Assembly (NCBI GenBank): GCA_051892815.1
Contig: JBJFGP010000135.1
Coordinates: forward strand, 1 to 14,565
From: JAXFQS01 sp051892815
GTDB lineage: Bacteria > Verrucomicrobiota > Kiritimatiellia > RFP12 > DVOR01
DNA length: 14,565 nt
Direction of reading: 5' to 3'
Made by a program: the position numbers and the translations under genes. Below are positions 7,801 to 13,835 of the stretch, in pieces (the stretch's first letter is position 1; every line of letters begins with the position of its first letter). The notes beneath the pieces are model-generated. The model searched no databases. It saw only the letters and a program-made list of their open reading frames with translations, and was not told the DNA's origin.

Positions 7801-9357
7801 ACCATCACGCTCCGGAAGTTGAGCGGCGCACTGCCCTCTGGCGTGAAGTTCGCCTACGACTCCAAGAACGGCGAAGCGGTTCTTTCGGGTGCCGCGACCA
7901 AGGCGGGCGACTATCTCTCCGTCTGGCAGGTGAGCGAGCGGCGAGGCCGCGCCACGGTGCCCGGCATGACGCTCCGGCTCATCCTCTCCATCAAGGAAAT
8001 TGCCGATGTGAATCCCAGTCTCTCGGCTTCTACCCTGACGATTGCCGGGGGCTATGCAGTCCGCGAAGCTGATGGTTTGTTCGCCACTTCCATACTGGAA
8101 GGGACAATTTCGAAACTGCAGATTGCCAAGACTGGCAAGGTGTCGCTGAGCTACATCAATGCCGGCGGATCCACGACCCTGCGCTCGACCGCCTGGGCGT
8201 CCATTTCCGAATCGGGCACTTGCACGGCGGAATTGACCGATCGCGACGGCACCACGGCTACCATCGCCATCGACGCTGCGGGCAAGGTCACTGGTAGGGT
8301 TTCCGCCTACGACACCGACGGCGTCTTCTGCGACCTCGTCTTCCCGTCCAGGACCTGGGCGAAGAGCGGGGAAGGTTCCGCCGAGGCATTTGCCGGCTAC
8401 TACACCGTTGCGCTAGTCCCCGAATACGAGGAGGAAGACGAAGAAGGCGGCGAGATAATCATCCTCGAAGGCGAATCGTCCGTGCCTCCCGAAAACCAGA
8501 GCGGTGCTGCTCTGCGCCCCACGGGTCCGGGCTATCTGACGCTGAAGATGAACACGACTTCGGCGATTCGCTCCGGCAAGGTCACCTACTCGGGCGTGCT
8601 GCCCAACGGCACCGTCATCAGTGGCACTTCGACCCTGATTCCGACCGAGGATGACGGCTGGGCGCTGCTTCCGGTGATGAAGGTTTCGAGCAAGGAGCGC
8701 TTCTCGGTTCTGCTCAAGATTCGCGCCAACGCCGCCGAAGACTACCACGATGATCCGAAGGTGGTCTTGGGCGAAACCGGTGCGCTCTGGGCCATCGACA
8801 CCGGATACGAGTCGCTTGACTACTCCCTCATCTTCAGCGCCTACGGCAACTACTACGACCCGAAGGCGAACCTCCAGGTTTGCTGCGACCAGACCGCAGG
8901 CACGACCAACCTTTTCGCCAACATCGAGTTCGATAGCCTGCTCAACACGCCGGCCGAATCCTTCGGGGCGCCAACCGCCGAGACCCTTACTGCGGAAGCC
9001 CAGAAGGTGACCGTCTCGCCATCGAAAATCGCCCTGGCGGGCGGTCAGGCGAATCCGCTCGGTCTGAGGCTTTCCTTCAACAAGGCGACGGGGGTCTTCA
9101 GCGGCTCTTTCACCATCAAGGGTGAGCAGAAGAGCGTCAAGGCCACGTTCAAGGGCGTCGTCATTGAGGGCTGGCTCGAGGACTGCGGAGCCTGCAATCC
9201 CGAAGGCGAGCTCGGCATTTCGATTCCCTTCGGAACGGGCGCCTTCTGGGTCAACGATTCGGTCTACCCGGCAGAGAATCCGAAGCGGCGCGTGACCATC
9301 AAGCGCGGCGGATGCCTCCTGCTGGAAGGCGAACCCGTCGAGTCCGAACTCCAGTAG
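4891..9357 (+). CDS. Giant secreted protein with two thioredoxin-like domains and Calx-beta/Ig-like modules
   Basis: A 1488-aa protein. Signal peptide MNPLKRILASLALVFGFASAG, probably cut after GLA. First thioredoxin-like domain about residues 45-160, with CGHC at 76-79 in WSNKGCGHCKSLN and a likely cis-Pro loop QFPL. A beta-rich, Calx-beta-like link covers about 190-315. Second thioredoxin-like domain about 330-505, with CPNC at 364-367 and cis-Pro loop GNPTF. Next come beta-rich regions, a Calx-beta-like domain about 725-833 (VAENAGSFTIPF to VIITEDD) and an Ig-like region about 950-1037 (LPSGVKF, LSGAATKAGDY). An acidic run (EYEEEDEEGGE) near 1178 follows, and two C-terminal beta modules. 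Extra CC and CGAC cysteines lie in the last quarter. There is no C-terminal sorting signal or membrane helix. It is last in its operon. A thiol-disulfide or adhesive surface role is inferred; the two CxxC sites are seen directly. Confidence 0.8.
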   Translation: MNPLKRILASLALVFGFASAGLALTEAEKDDYVLRVRDAADQPVRPGVWHASLDKCRAYADANKLPLVAVWSNKGCGHCKSLNLIIGTDSFTNRIAQTGIVFCYIKSTDAKGAQNGTWYNWVYKQGVQTQFPLVRFYWNQFKNPSDSSHYTVGDSLRGAKTGTTGENNVYNNILAAFPGFDPTSYSGGSFAVGNLPGARLEAQIGSTTNVAIPFLRDQSIANVAATNTLKVAFQSGTAIVTREFQFTWDVGQTNQSVNLPLVWGTDADNSTLSIPPSLVNRVVQAESTIDLTLLDDEGKTVEESAITLVDIPNSSSNPLWIGERTAETLQAGEWTMDLEVAKARTAAQAGKAYTLAMVTGSLWCPNCKGADASLLASDEFKAWAVENNVALVQIDTSRVDTSSRPWKPVPLPTLLRPGVTNGVSGLGYLTRKMADLDQAEQIAQRNVELTYKTWLVDNSTKDRLGNPTFLLLRKDGTVAGRLNPLEDSDKTFPVANNIARLNDLLLLADEADEEVNSYLQTTTATASFSKSAAGSVNINDAADCFKLANITGGVNYEIGASTLSTNTPVTRTVVLVSGGVQTTLVSGGGNGPLPFSPTAADADYYLIVKPDTDKLNQAIEAGEGTTVAYNFPLEVGVVTPSETKGSIELDPDGLDNLRIHIEDGQRYRFAFLDGLDVRWYIPDGLDLNHDELDPEFYIANGTGEFRLSATAKGTLVFQLWKPGQIELGAIPGKVAENAGSFTIPFIRTGGLSGTVKATLAYDGAAVTNSRIEKVEPLELTWTEGETITNLVTVTLKNDLIYVGEDALSFSLALEESLTQNKVEPFSVIITEDDQPIVGKLRFAETDLYAREETSLSIGVDRIDGASTAVSTTFKLDYGTIAPETLAWDNNDRVHLKSATLSLPSLKDCPKALVTATLVPSGIQAARGGDKLTVHLIATDAPAFEADVVAIAKTQYEALNESIALKDTQGGTITLRKLSGALPSGVKFAYDSKNGEAVLSGAATKAGDYLSVWQVSERRGRATVPGMTLRLILSIKEIADVNPSLSASTLTIAGGYAVREADGLFATSILEGTISKLQIAKTGKVSLSYINAGGSTTLRSTAWASISESGTCTAELTDRDGTTATIAIDAAGKVTGRVSAYDTDGVFCDLVFPSRTWAKSGEGSAEAFAGYYTVALVPEYEEEDEEGGEIIILEGESSVPPENQSGAALRPTGPGYLTLKMNTTSAIRSGKVTYSGVLPNGTVISGTSTLIPTEDDGWALLPVMKVSSKERFSVLLKIRANAAEDYHDDPKVVLGETGALWAIDTGYESLDYSLIFSAYGNYYDPKANLQVCCDQTAGTTNLFANIEFDSLLNTPAESFGAPTAETLTAEAQKVTVSPSKIALAGGQANPLGLRLSFNKATGVFSGSFTIKGEQKSVKATFKGVVIEGWLEDCGACNPEGELGISIPFGTGAFWVNDSVYPAENPKRRVTIKRGGCLLLEGEPVESELQ

Positions 9358-9380
9358 CCGTTCGCATCCACTGAGTTGCC

Positions 9381-9412
9381 AGGGCGTCTGCCGAAAGGCG
9401 GGCGCCCTTTTT
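9381..9412 (+). terminator. Intrinsic terminator of the 2919-9357 operon
   Basis: GGGCGTCTGCC (9382-9392), a GAAA tetraloop, GGCGGGCGCCC (9397-9407), then five T (9408-9412). The 11-bp stem has two G-U pairs and is capped by a stable GNRA loop. It lies 24 nt after the stop codon. Confidence 0.9.
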
Positions 9413-9615
9413 GCGGCGGATTCGGGCACCAGCCGCGGACGGGTATCTTTCCCACAGCCGCGCGCGTCTTCACCCATTGACGGCAAGGAGCGCCGCACCC
9501 GCGAGGGCCCGATATTCAGCGATGACGCGGGCGGGTGAATTGTCCGCAAGCAAATCCTTTCCCGACCTTGGCTACGCGGGAGCATCCTCCTGCCCAAAAG
9601 GTTGATTGCTTGAAG
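9413..9615. other. Gene-free stretch
   Basis: I see no supported gene or RNA here. A 64-codon open frame at 9411-9605 starts inside the terminator T-run, has no ribosome binding site and is Arg/Ala-rich as expected of a chance frame in GC-rich DNA. The minus strand is open too, but only as the end of the shadow of the large gene. Confidence 0.5.
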
Positions 9616-9705
9616 GGGCGAAGGTTGGCACCTTTCGTCCCTGGAGGTTGACAGCGCATGCCTCATTTGGTGGACACCTTCCGGGGGCTTCCTATCAACC
9701 TCTTG
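9616..9705 (+). repeat. Intergenic hairpin repeat, copy B
   Basis: Unit cores GGTTGGCACC, GGTTGACAGC and GGTGGACACC lie about 23-24 nt apart and align, on the + strand, with the minus-strand reading of 13684-13770. Shared blocks include GGCGAAGGT and TGGAGGTTG. AAGGT (9621-9625), loop TGGC, ACCTT (9630-9634) forms a hairpin. It ends about 70 bp before the promoter at 9774. Confidence 0.6.
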
Positions 9706-9773
9706 AGGAGAGGGAAGGCATCCCTTGCCTCGGGGGCAGAAAATGGGGTTGGGGGAGGCGTGTCGCTTTGCGC

Positions 9774-9802
9774 TTGCATACCTACTGGAAAGTATGTATA
9801 AT
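9774..9802 (+). promoter_or_regulatory. Promoter giving an apparently leaderless mRNA (Mla-type operon)
   Basis: TTGCAT (9774-9779), a 17-nt spacer, then a perfect TATAAT (9797-9802). The expected start at 9809-9810 falls on or beside ATG 9810, so the transcript would have no leader. No Shine-Dalgarno precedes that ATG. Confidence 0.7.
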
Positions 9803-9809
9803 GGGGTGT

Positions 9810-11072
9810 ATGAAAATCAGCCGCCTAGTTGGGTTGATTGCCCTGCCGTGGGTCGTGTGGGGTGACCCGATGCCGACCGAGCCGACGCTTGGTATCGAAC
9901 CGGTCGAACGCTTCCGCATCGGGCCGTTCTACGAGGAGCGGGTCGAGTGCGACGGTACCCGCTTCACGGCCTTGAGGCCCTTCTTCTCCTACGCCCGCCG
10001 CCCCGGCTCGGATGCCAGCGTGACGGATGTGCTCTGGCCGCTGGCGCACTGGACCGGTTGCCGCGACCGCCACTATGGGCGCTTCGCCAATGCCGCCTGG
10101 AGCCGCGAGTTTGGCGGGCAGACCCAAAGCCGTTTCTTCACCCTCTTTCCGCTTTGGTTCCACGGCCGCAACCGCGAATACGAGTCCTACTTCGGGCTCT
10201 TCCCGCTCTACGGTCATCTGCCAGCCTTCGCCGGCGTCGCAAAAGATGTCGACTTCACCCTCTTCCCCCTCTATCTGGCCTACACCACTGCCGGTTCGCG
10301 CGCCATCCGCACCCGCTACCTCCTCTTCCCGCTGCTCTCCTGGCAGACCGATGGGGCCGAATCCGATCCGCAGGAGATTGAGCGCACCGGGCTCTTCCCG
10401 TTCGTCGGAACCCGTCGCGACGGGCAGGGCGAAAACAGCTACATCCTTTGGCCTTTCTGGAGCCGCGCGCACTACGATTCGGACCTCCGCCAAGGCTCCG
10501 CCTGGATGCTTTGGCCCTTTGCCGCGCGCATCAGCACCTCGACCGAATCCGGCTGGCTCTTCCTTCCTCCTATCGTCCGCCATACCCAAGGCCCCGCCCA
10601 GCGCCTGACCCGCGTTTGGCCCCTTTTCGAGTATTCCCAAGCCCCCGAGCGCGAGAAGCTCTCCCTCTGGCCCTTCTACGGCCAGACCGCCTACGAAACC
10701 CACCGGCACTGGTACGCCCTGTGGCCCCTCGCCGCTGGAGCAAGCCGCCAATCCCAGCACCTCCAACAGCCCGAAACCACCCGCTTCGTCCGACTTTTCC
10801 CCCTCTGGTTCAGCGAGACCGTCGAGCGCGCCAACCAATCCCCGGACCAGCCGCCAACCACCCTCCAGCGCTATGTCCGCCTATGGCCCTTCTACTCCCG
10901 CATCAAACACCGCGACGGCTCCCAAAGCCTCCGCATCCCAGACCTCTACCCTCTGCGCAACGCCGCCGGTATCGAACGGAACCTCGCGCCCCTGTGGACC
11001 ATCTACGAGTTCAGGCGCCAACCGGACGGCACCGCCGAAAACTTCCTCTTTTGGGGACTCATTCACTGGTAG
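9810..11072 (+). CDS. LWPF/LFPL-repeat envelope protein, candidate outer-membrane beta-barrel
   Basis: A 420-aa protein. I start it at ATG 9810, just after the promoter; ATG 9801 lies inside the -10 box and the open frame back to 9606 runs through the repeat. The N-terminus is a short signal peptide (MKISRLVGLIALPWVVWG). The rest consists of about 18 copies of a [LV]-[WF/R]-P-[LF]-aromatic motif, with the Pro at residues 39, 57, 77, 114, 132, 153, 174, 197, 215, 236, 254, 271, 288, 306, 331, 360, 381 and 394, mostly 17-23 apart and separated by polar, charged turns. The last residues FLFWGLIHW alternate and end in Trp, as the final strand of BAM-inserted barrels does. It is the first gene of an operon with MlaE-, MlaF- and MCE-type genes. 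A role as outer-membrane end of that transporter is inferred; a beta-propeller is the alternative. I do not recognise a named family. Confidence 0.75.
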   Translation: MKISRLVGLIALPWVVWGDPMPTEPTLGIEPVERFRIGPFYEERVECDGTRFTALRPFFSYARRPGSDASVTDVLWPLAHWTGCRDRHYGRFANAAWSREFGGQTQSRFFTLFPLWFHGRNREYESYFGLFPLYGHLPAFAGVAKDVDFTLFPLYLAYTTAGSRAIRTRYLLFPLLSWQTDGAESDPQEIERTGLFPFVGTRRDGQGENSYILWPFWSRAHYDSDLRQGSAWMLWPFAARISTSTESGWLFLPPIVRHTQGPAQRLTRVWPLFEYSQAPEREKLSLWPFYGQTAYETHRHWYALWPLAAGASRQSQHLQQPETTRFVRLFPLWFSETVERANQSPDQPPTTLQRYVRLWPFYSRIKHRDGSQSLRIPDLYPLRNAAGIERNLAPLWTIYEFRRQPDGTAENFLFWGLIHW

Positions 11073-11079
11073 CACCCCC

Positions 11080-11859
11080 ATGGATACCAACCGACACCCC
11101 TTCCTCCAGCCCATTATCGACCTCGGTCGAGGCACACTCCTCGTGTTCAAAGCCGTCGCAGGCGCACCCCGACTCCTGACCCACCGGGACTCCCGAAGAG
11201 CCTTTGCAGACCAACTCTACCTCTGCGGCATCTCCACCCTCCCTGTGCTCACCGTCACCGCCGTTTTTATGGGCATGATCCTCGCGCTCGAAACCGGTCT
11301 CGAACTCCAGAGGTGGAGCCAGGAAGAGTACATCGGTTCCGCCGTCATGGTCTCCATGCTGCGCGAGATGGGGCCCTTCCTCAGCGCACTCGTCATGGCC
11401 GCCTGTGTCGGTTCATCCATCGCCGCCCAACTCGGGACAATGGCCGTCAACGAGGAACTCTCCGCCCTCGAACTAATGTCCATCGACCCCGTTCGCTACC
11501 TAGCCACGCCCCGCATTTGGGCCATGGCCCTGATGATGCCCCTGCTCTCCTTCTACGCCTGTCTGTTCGGACTTCTCGGAGGCGCGGCTGTCGGCACGAC
11601 CCAGCTCAATGTGGACTGGAGACTCTACTTCCAGGTCGCACTCCACTGGGCCGAACTCAAAGACCTTTGGGTCGGACTGTTCAAGGCATTCTGCTTCGGG
11701 ATTGTCATCTCCGGCGTCGCCTGCCACTTTGGATTGGCCACGACAGGTGGCGCGACCGGGGTCGGAAGGGCCACACGACATTGCGTGATTGTTTCGTTCC
11801 TGATGATTCTCGTGACGGGCTACATCGTGACCCGCTGCTTCTACGGATTCGCCCGCTGA
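11080..11859 (+). CDS. mlaE: MlaE-type ABC transporter permease
   Basis: A 259-aa inner-membrane permease of the MlaE family, close to the usual ~260 aa. It partners an MlaF ATPase and an MCE protein to move lipids between the membranes. ATG 11080 starts MDTNRHPFLQ 7 nt after the upstream stop; the open frame extends back over the previous gene only as a shadow. No Shine-Dalgarno is present, so coupling is likely. About five hydrophobic segments are seen, including LPVLTVTAVFMGMILAL, FLSALVMAACVGSSIAA and FCFGIVISGVACHFGL. The family's ATPase-coupling loop is clear: NEELSALELMSIDPVRYL followed by PRIWA. GLATTGGATGVGRAT near the C-terminus is also typical. Codons are C-rich (CTC, GCC), in sharp contrast to the next gene. 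Whether it imports or exports lipid cannot be told from sequence. Confidence 0.92.
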   Translation: MDTNRHPFLQPIIDLGRGTLLVFKAVAGAPRLLTHRDSRRAFADQLYLCGISTLPVLTVTAVFMGMILALETGLELQRWSQEEYIGSAVMVSMLREMGPFLSALVMAACVGSSIAAQLGTMAVNEELSALELMSIDPVRYLATPRIWAMALMMPLLSFYACLFGLLGGAAVGTTQLNVDWRLYFQVALHWAELKDLWVGLFKAFCFGIVISGVACHFGLATTGGATGVGRATRHCVIVSFLMILVTGYIVTRCFYGFAR

Positions 11860-11862
11860 CTT

Positions 11863-12594
11863 ATGATTGAATTGCGCGATTTGTTCAAATCTTTCCCCGG
11901 AACGGTTGTGCTCGACGGGGTTTCGCTCCGCGTTCCGGACGGGGAGCTTTTTGCGCTCTGCGGCCCCTCGGGGACGGGCAAAACGGTGACGCTGAAGTTG
12001 ATAGCCGGCTTGCTCGATCCCGACAAGGGCGATGTGCTGGTGGATGGTATCTCCGTACCGGATGCTACGCCGCGAATGCTGCGGGAGGTGCGTTCGAAAC
12101 TGGGATATTTGTTCCAGAGCGGGGCGCTTTTGGCTTGGAAGAGTGTGCGGGAGAATGTGGAACTTCCGCTCCGGGAGAATACGCGTCTGAGGGGGCGGGA
12201 GCTGGACGAGCGGGTGGACGGTCTATTGGAGGCTGTGGGGCTGCTGGATTCGGCGGATCGCTTCCCGGAGGAGATATCCGGCGGGATGCGCAAGCGGGCG
12301 GGATTGGCGCGGGCGATGGCGTTGGACCCGACGACGATGCTGTTCGACGAGCCGACTTCGGGGTTGGATCCAATCCTTTCAAGGCAAATCGACAGGCTGA
12401 TCCGGAGGTTGACTGACGAGCGGGGGATGACGGGAATTGTGGTGACGCACGACTTGCGCGGAGCGCTGGAGTATGCTGACCGTATTGGGCTGCTGGTGGG
12501 GGGCAGGTTGGTGCTGGTGGCAAAGGCAGGGGAGTTTGCGGCTTCAAGGCTTCCGGAGGTGCGGAGGTTTCTTGAGGCGCAGTTCATTTCGTAG
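11863..12594 (+). CDS. mlaF: MlaF-type ABC transporter ATP-binding protein
   Basis: A 243-aa cytoplasmic ATPase powering the MlaE permease. All motifs are present: Walker A GPSGTGKT (34-41), Q-loop Gln85 in YLFQSGALL, signature ISGGMRKR (138-145), Walker B TMLFDE (158-163) followed by PTSGLDP, and switch His196 in VVTHDL. The ISGGMRKR form of the signature is typical of the MlaF/Mkl branch rather than of sugar or amino-acid importers. ATG 11863 is 3 nt after the mlaE stop with no Shine-Dalgarno, so the two are coupled. Third codon positions switch abruptly to G (GCG, GGG, CTG, GAG) relative to mlaE, although both are on the same strand. Confidence 0.94.
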   Translation: MIELRDLFKSFPGTVVLDGVSLRVPDGELFALCGPSGTGKTVTLKLIAGLLDPDKGDVLVDGISVPDATPRMLREVRSKLGYLFQSGALLAWKSVRENVELPLRENTRLRGRELDERVDGLLEAVGLLDSADRFPEEISGGMRKRAGLARAMALDPTTMLFDEPTSGLDPILSRQIDRLIRRLTDERGMTGIVVTHDLRGALEYADRIGLLVGGRLVLVAKAGEFAASRLPEVRRFLEAQFIS

Positions 12595-12604
12595 GTAGGT
12601 TTTC

Positions 12605-12610
12605 TGGAGG
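12605..12610 (+). promoter_or_regulatory. Ribosome binding site for the MCE gene
   Basis: TGGAGG, 9 nt upstream of ATG 12620. It is the only clear Shine-Dalgarno in the 9810-13660 operon and decides for ATG 12620 over the in-frame TTG 12611. Confidence 0.6.
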
Positions 12611-12619
12611 TTGTTGCCA

Positions 12620-13660
12620 ATGAATCGTCGTTCGATATTCTATCCGTTGCTGACGGGGCTGTTCATGTTGGGGGTATTTTCGGCGCTGATATTCTTCTCG
12701 GTTGTCATCTCGGGGGCGGATCTTTTCTCGTCCCGGAGCCGGCGGGAGTGGTCGGTAGTCTTCCGTGATGTGGGCGGTTTGCGCAAGAACGACAATGTGG
12801 TTTTGAGGGGGATGTCTGTGGGGAGTGTGCGGAGCCTGTCGCTATCTGGCGAGGGGGTGGTGGTGAAGCTGCTTTTGGATCCGGATGTCGCGCCTCGGGA
12901 GGACTCGACGCTGTCGGTGGAGCCGACCTCTCTCTTGGGCGGACACTACCTGAAGATGTCCGAGGGGCAAGGGCGCGCATTGGAGCCTGGGGAGGCGATT
13001 CGCGGGCTTCCGCCGGAGGATGTGCTGGGCGAGTTGAAGGCGTCGGTCAAGGAGATTCGGGAGGCTCTCTCGCGCGGCGGCGTGGGGGAGACGCTGGCGA
13101 ATGTGAACCGGATTTCCGCCTCTCTGAGCAACCTGGTGGTACGCGTCGAGCGCGGCGAAGGGACGCTCGGGAAACTCTTCTCGGAGGACACCTCGCTCTA
13201 CGATTCGCTTGCCTCTGCGGCGGGGAATCTCAAGGGGCTTTCGGAGAAACTCGCGCACGGGGAGTCGACCCTCGGGCGGCTGCTCAACGACCAGGGCGGG
13301 CCGTACGAAGACCTCAAGCAGGCGGCTTCCGACGTCAAGCAACTCACCGCCGATCTCAAGAGCGTCTCGGGCCGTCTCGCCTCGGGCGAAGGCACGCTCG
13401 GCAAACTCCTTTCCGACGACGGTTCGACCTTCGAGACGCTCCGCACCACCGCCGCCGACCTCCAGACCGTCGCCGCCAACCTCAAGGGCCTTACCACCCG
13501 CCTCGAACAGGGCCAAGGCTCCCTCGGCAAGCTGGCCAACAACCCCGAACTCTACGACGAACTCCTCGGCACCCTCAAAGACGCCCGCCAGGTCATCGAC
13601 AACTTCCGCGACACCGCCCCCATCACCACCTTCTCCTCCATCCTCTTCGGAGCCCTCTAG
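12620..13660 (+). CDS. mlaD: MlaD-type MCE lipid-transport protein with long heptad-spaced C-terminal repeats
   Basis: A 346-aa protein, much longer than E. coli MlaD (about 180 aa). An N-terminal membrane helix (about residues 8-30) anchors it in the inner membrane. One MCE domain follows (about 38-120: SVVFRDVGGLRKNDNVVLRG, then VGSVRSLSL, then LSVEPTSLLGGHYLKM). From about residue 135 the chain is helical, with four copies of GEGTLGKLL-type motifs whose Gly is at 179, 214, 256 and 298, spaced 35, 42 and 42 residues. MCE proteins form hexamers around a lipid channel, and PqiB-like members extend it with a helical needle; a similar role is inferred for this tail. It ends FSSILFGAL. It is last in the operon. 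Codon use changes from G-rich to C-rich inside the gene, around 13100-13200. Confidence 0.88.
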   Translation: MNRRSIFYPLLTGLFMLGVFSALIFFSVVISGADLFSSRSRREWSVVFRDVGGLRKNDNVVLRGMSVGSVRSLSLSGEGVVVKLLLDPDVAPREDSTLSVEPTSLLGGHYLKMSEGQGRALEPGEAIRGLPPEDVLGELKASVKEIREALSRGGVGETLANVNRISASLSNLVVRVERGEGTLGKLFSEDTSLYDSLASAAGNLKGLSEKLAHGESTLGRLLNDQGGPYEDLKQAASDVKQLTADLKSVSGRLASGEGTLGKLLSDDGSTFETLRTTAADLQTVAANLKGLTTRLEQGQGSLGKLANNPELYDELLGTLKDARQVIDNFRDTAPITTFSSILFGAL

Positions 13661-13683
13661 CCTCCTGCGCGGGCGCGCCACCG

Positions 13684-13770
13684 CCAGGTACCCACCAATC
13701 CCCCCCGGAGGTGCCAACCTCCACACCCCCAAAGTGCCTACCTTCGCCCCCCGAAGGTACCCAAGAAAAC
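13684..13770 (-). repeat. Intergenic hairpin repeat, copy C
   Basis: On the minus strand, cores GGTAGGCACT, GGTTGGCACC and GGTGGGTACC are spaced about 23-24 nt and align with copies A and B. Two clear hairpins are present: GGAGGT/ACCTCC around loop GCCA (13707-13722) and TACCTTCG/CGAAGGTA around five C (13739-13759). It begins 23 nt after the mlaD stop and ends 27 nt before the ispG promoter. It is not followed by a T-run, so it is not a standard terminator. Confidence 0.65.
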
Positions 13771-13796
13771 CCTTCGCGCCCGCCCGGGCAAAAGAC

Positions 13797-13825
13797 TTGT
13801 CAGCAGCGGCCATTTTTCCTATAAT
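13797..13825 (+). promoter_or_regulatory. Promoter giving a leaderless or near-leaderless ispG mRNA
   Basis: TTGTCA (13797-13802), a 17-nt spacer, then a perfect TATAAT (13820-13825). The expected start (13832, or the A of ATG at 13836) leaves at most four bases before the start codon. No Shine-Dalgarno is present. Confidence 0.75.
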
Positions 13826-13835
13826 TCCCCTACCT

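Noticed and set aside
9411..9605. Small + strand open frame after the terminator
   Set aside because: It starts in the terminator T-run, lacks a ribosome binding site and has a chance-like Arg/Ala composition.
9616..9660. Sigma54 promoter suggested by TTGGCAC in the repeats
   Set aside because: The TGGCAC half matches a -24 box but no TTGC-type -12 box follows at the right distance in any copy.
8413..9666. Minus-strand open frame crossing the terminator
   Set aside because: It runs through the C-terminal domain of the large secreted protein and through the terminator hairpin, and shows no recognisable domain.
9648..9676. TTGACA at 9648-9653 as a promoter -35
   Set aside because: No -10-like hexamer lies 16-19 nt downstream, and the element is part of the repeat.
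1628..12604. Identical 12-mer AGGTAGGTTTTC at 1628-1639 and 12593-12604
   Set aside because: A few 12-base matches are expected by chance in a window this size, and the surroundings do not align.
1120..13770. CRISPR array in the ~23-nt repeat stretches
   Set aside because: Units are imperfect, only two to four per site, spacers are G-rich linkers rather than unique sequences, and no cas genes are present.
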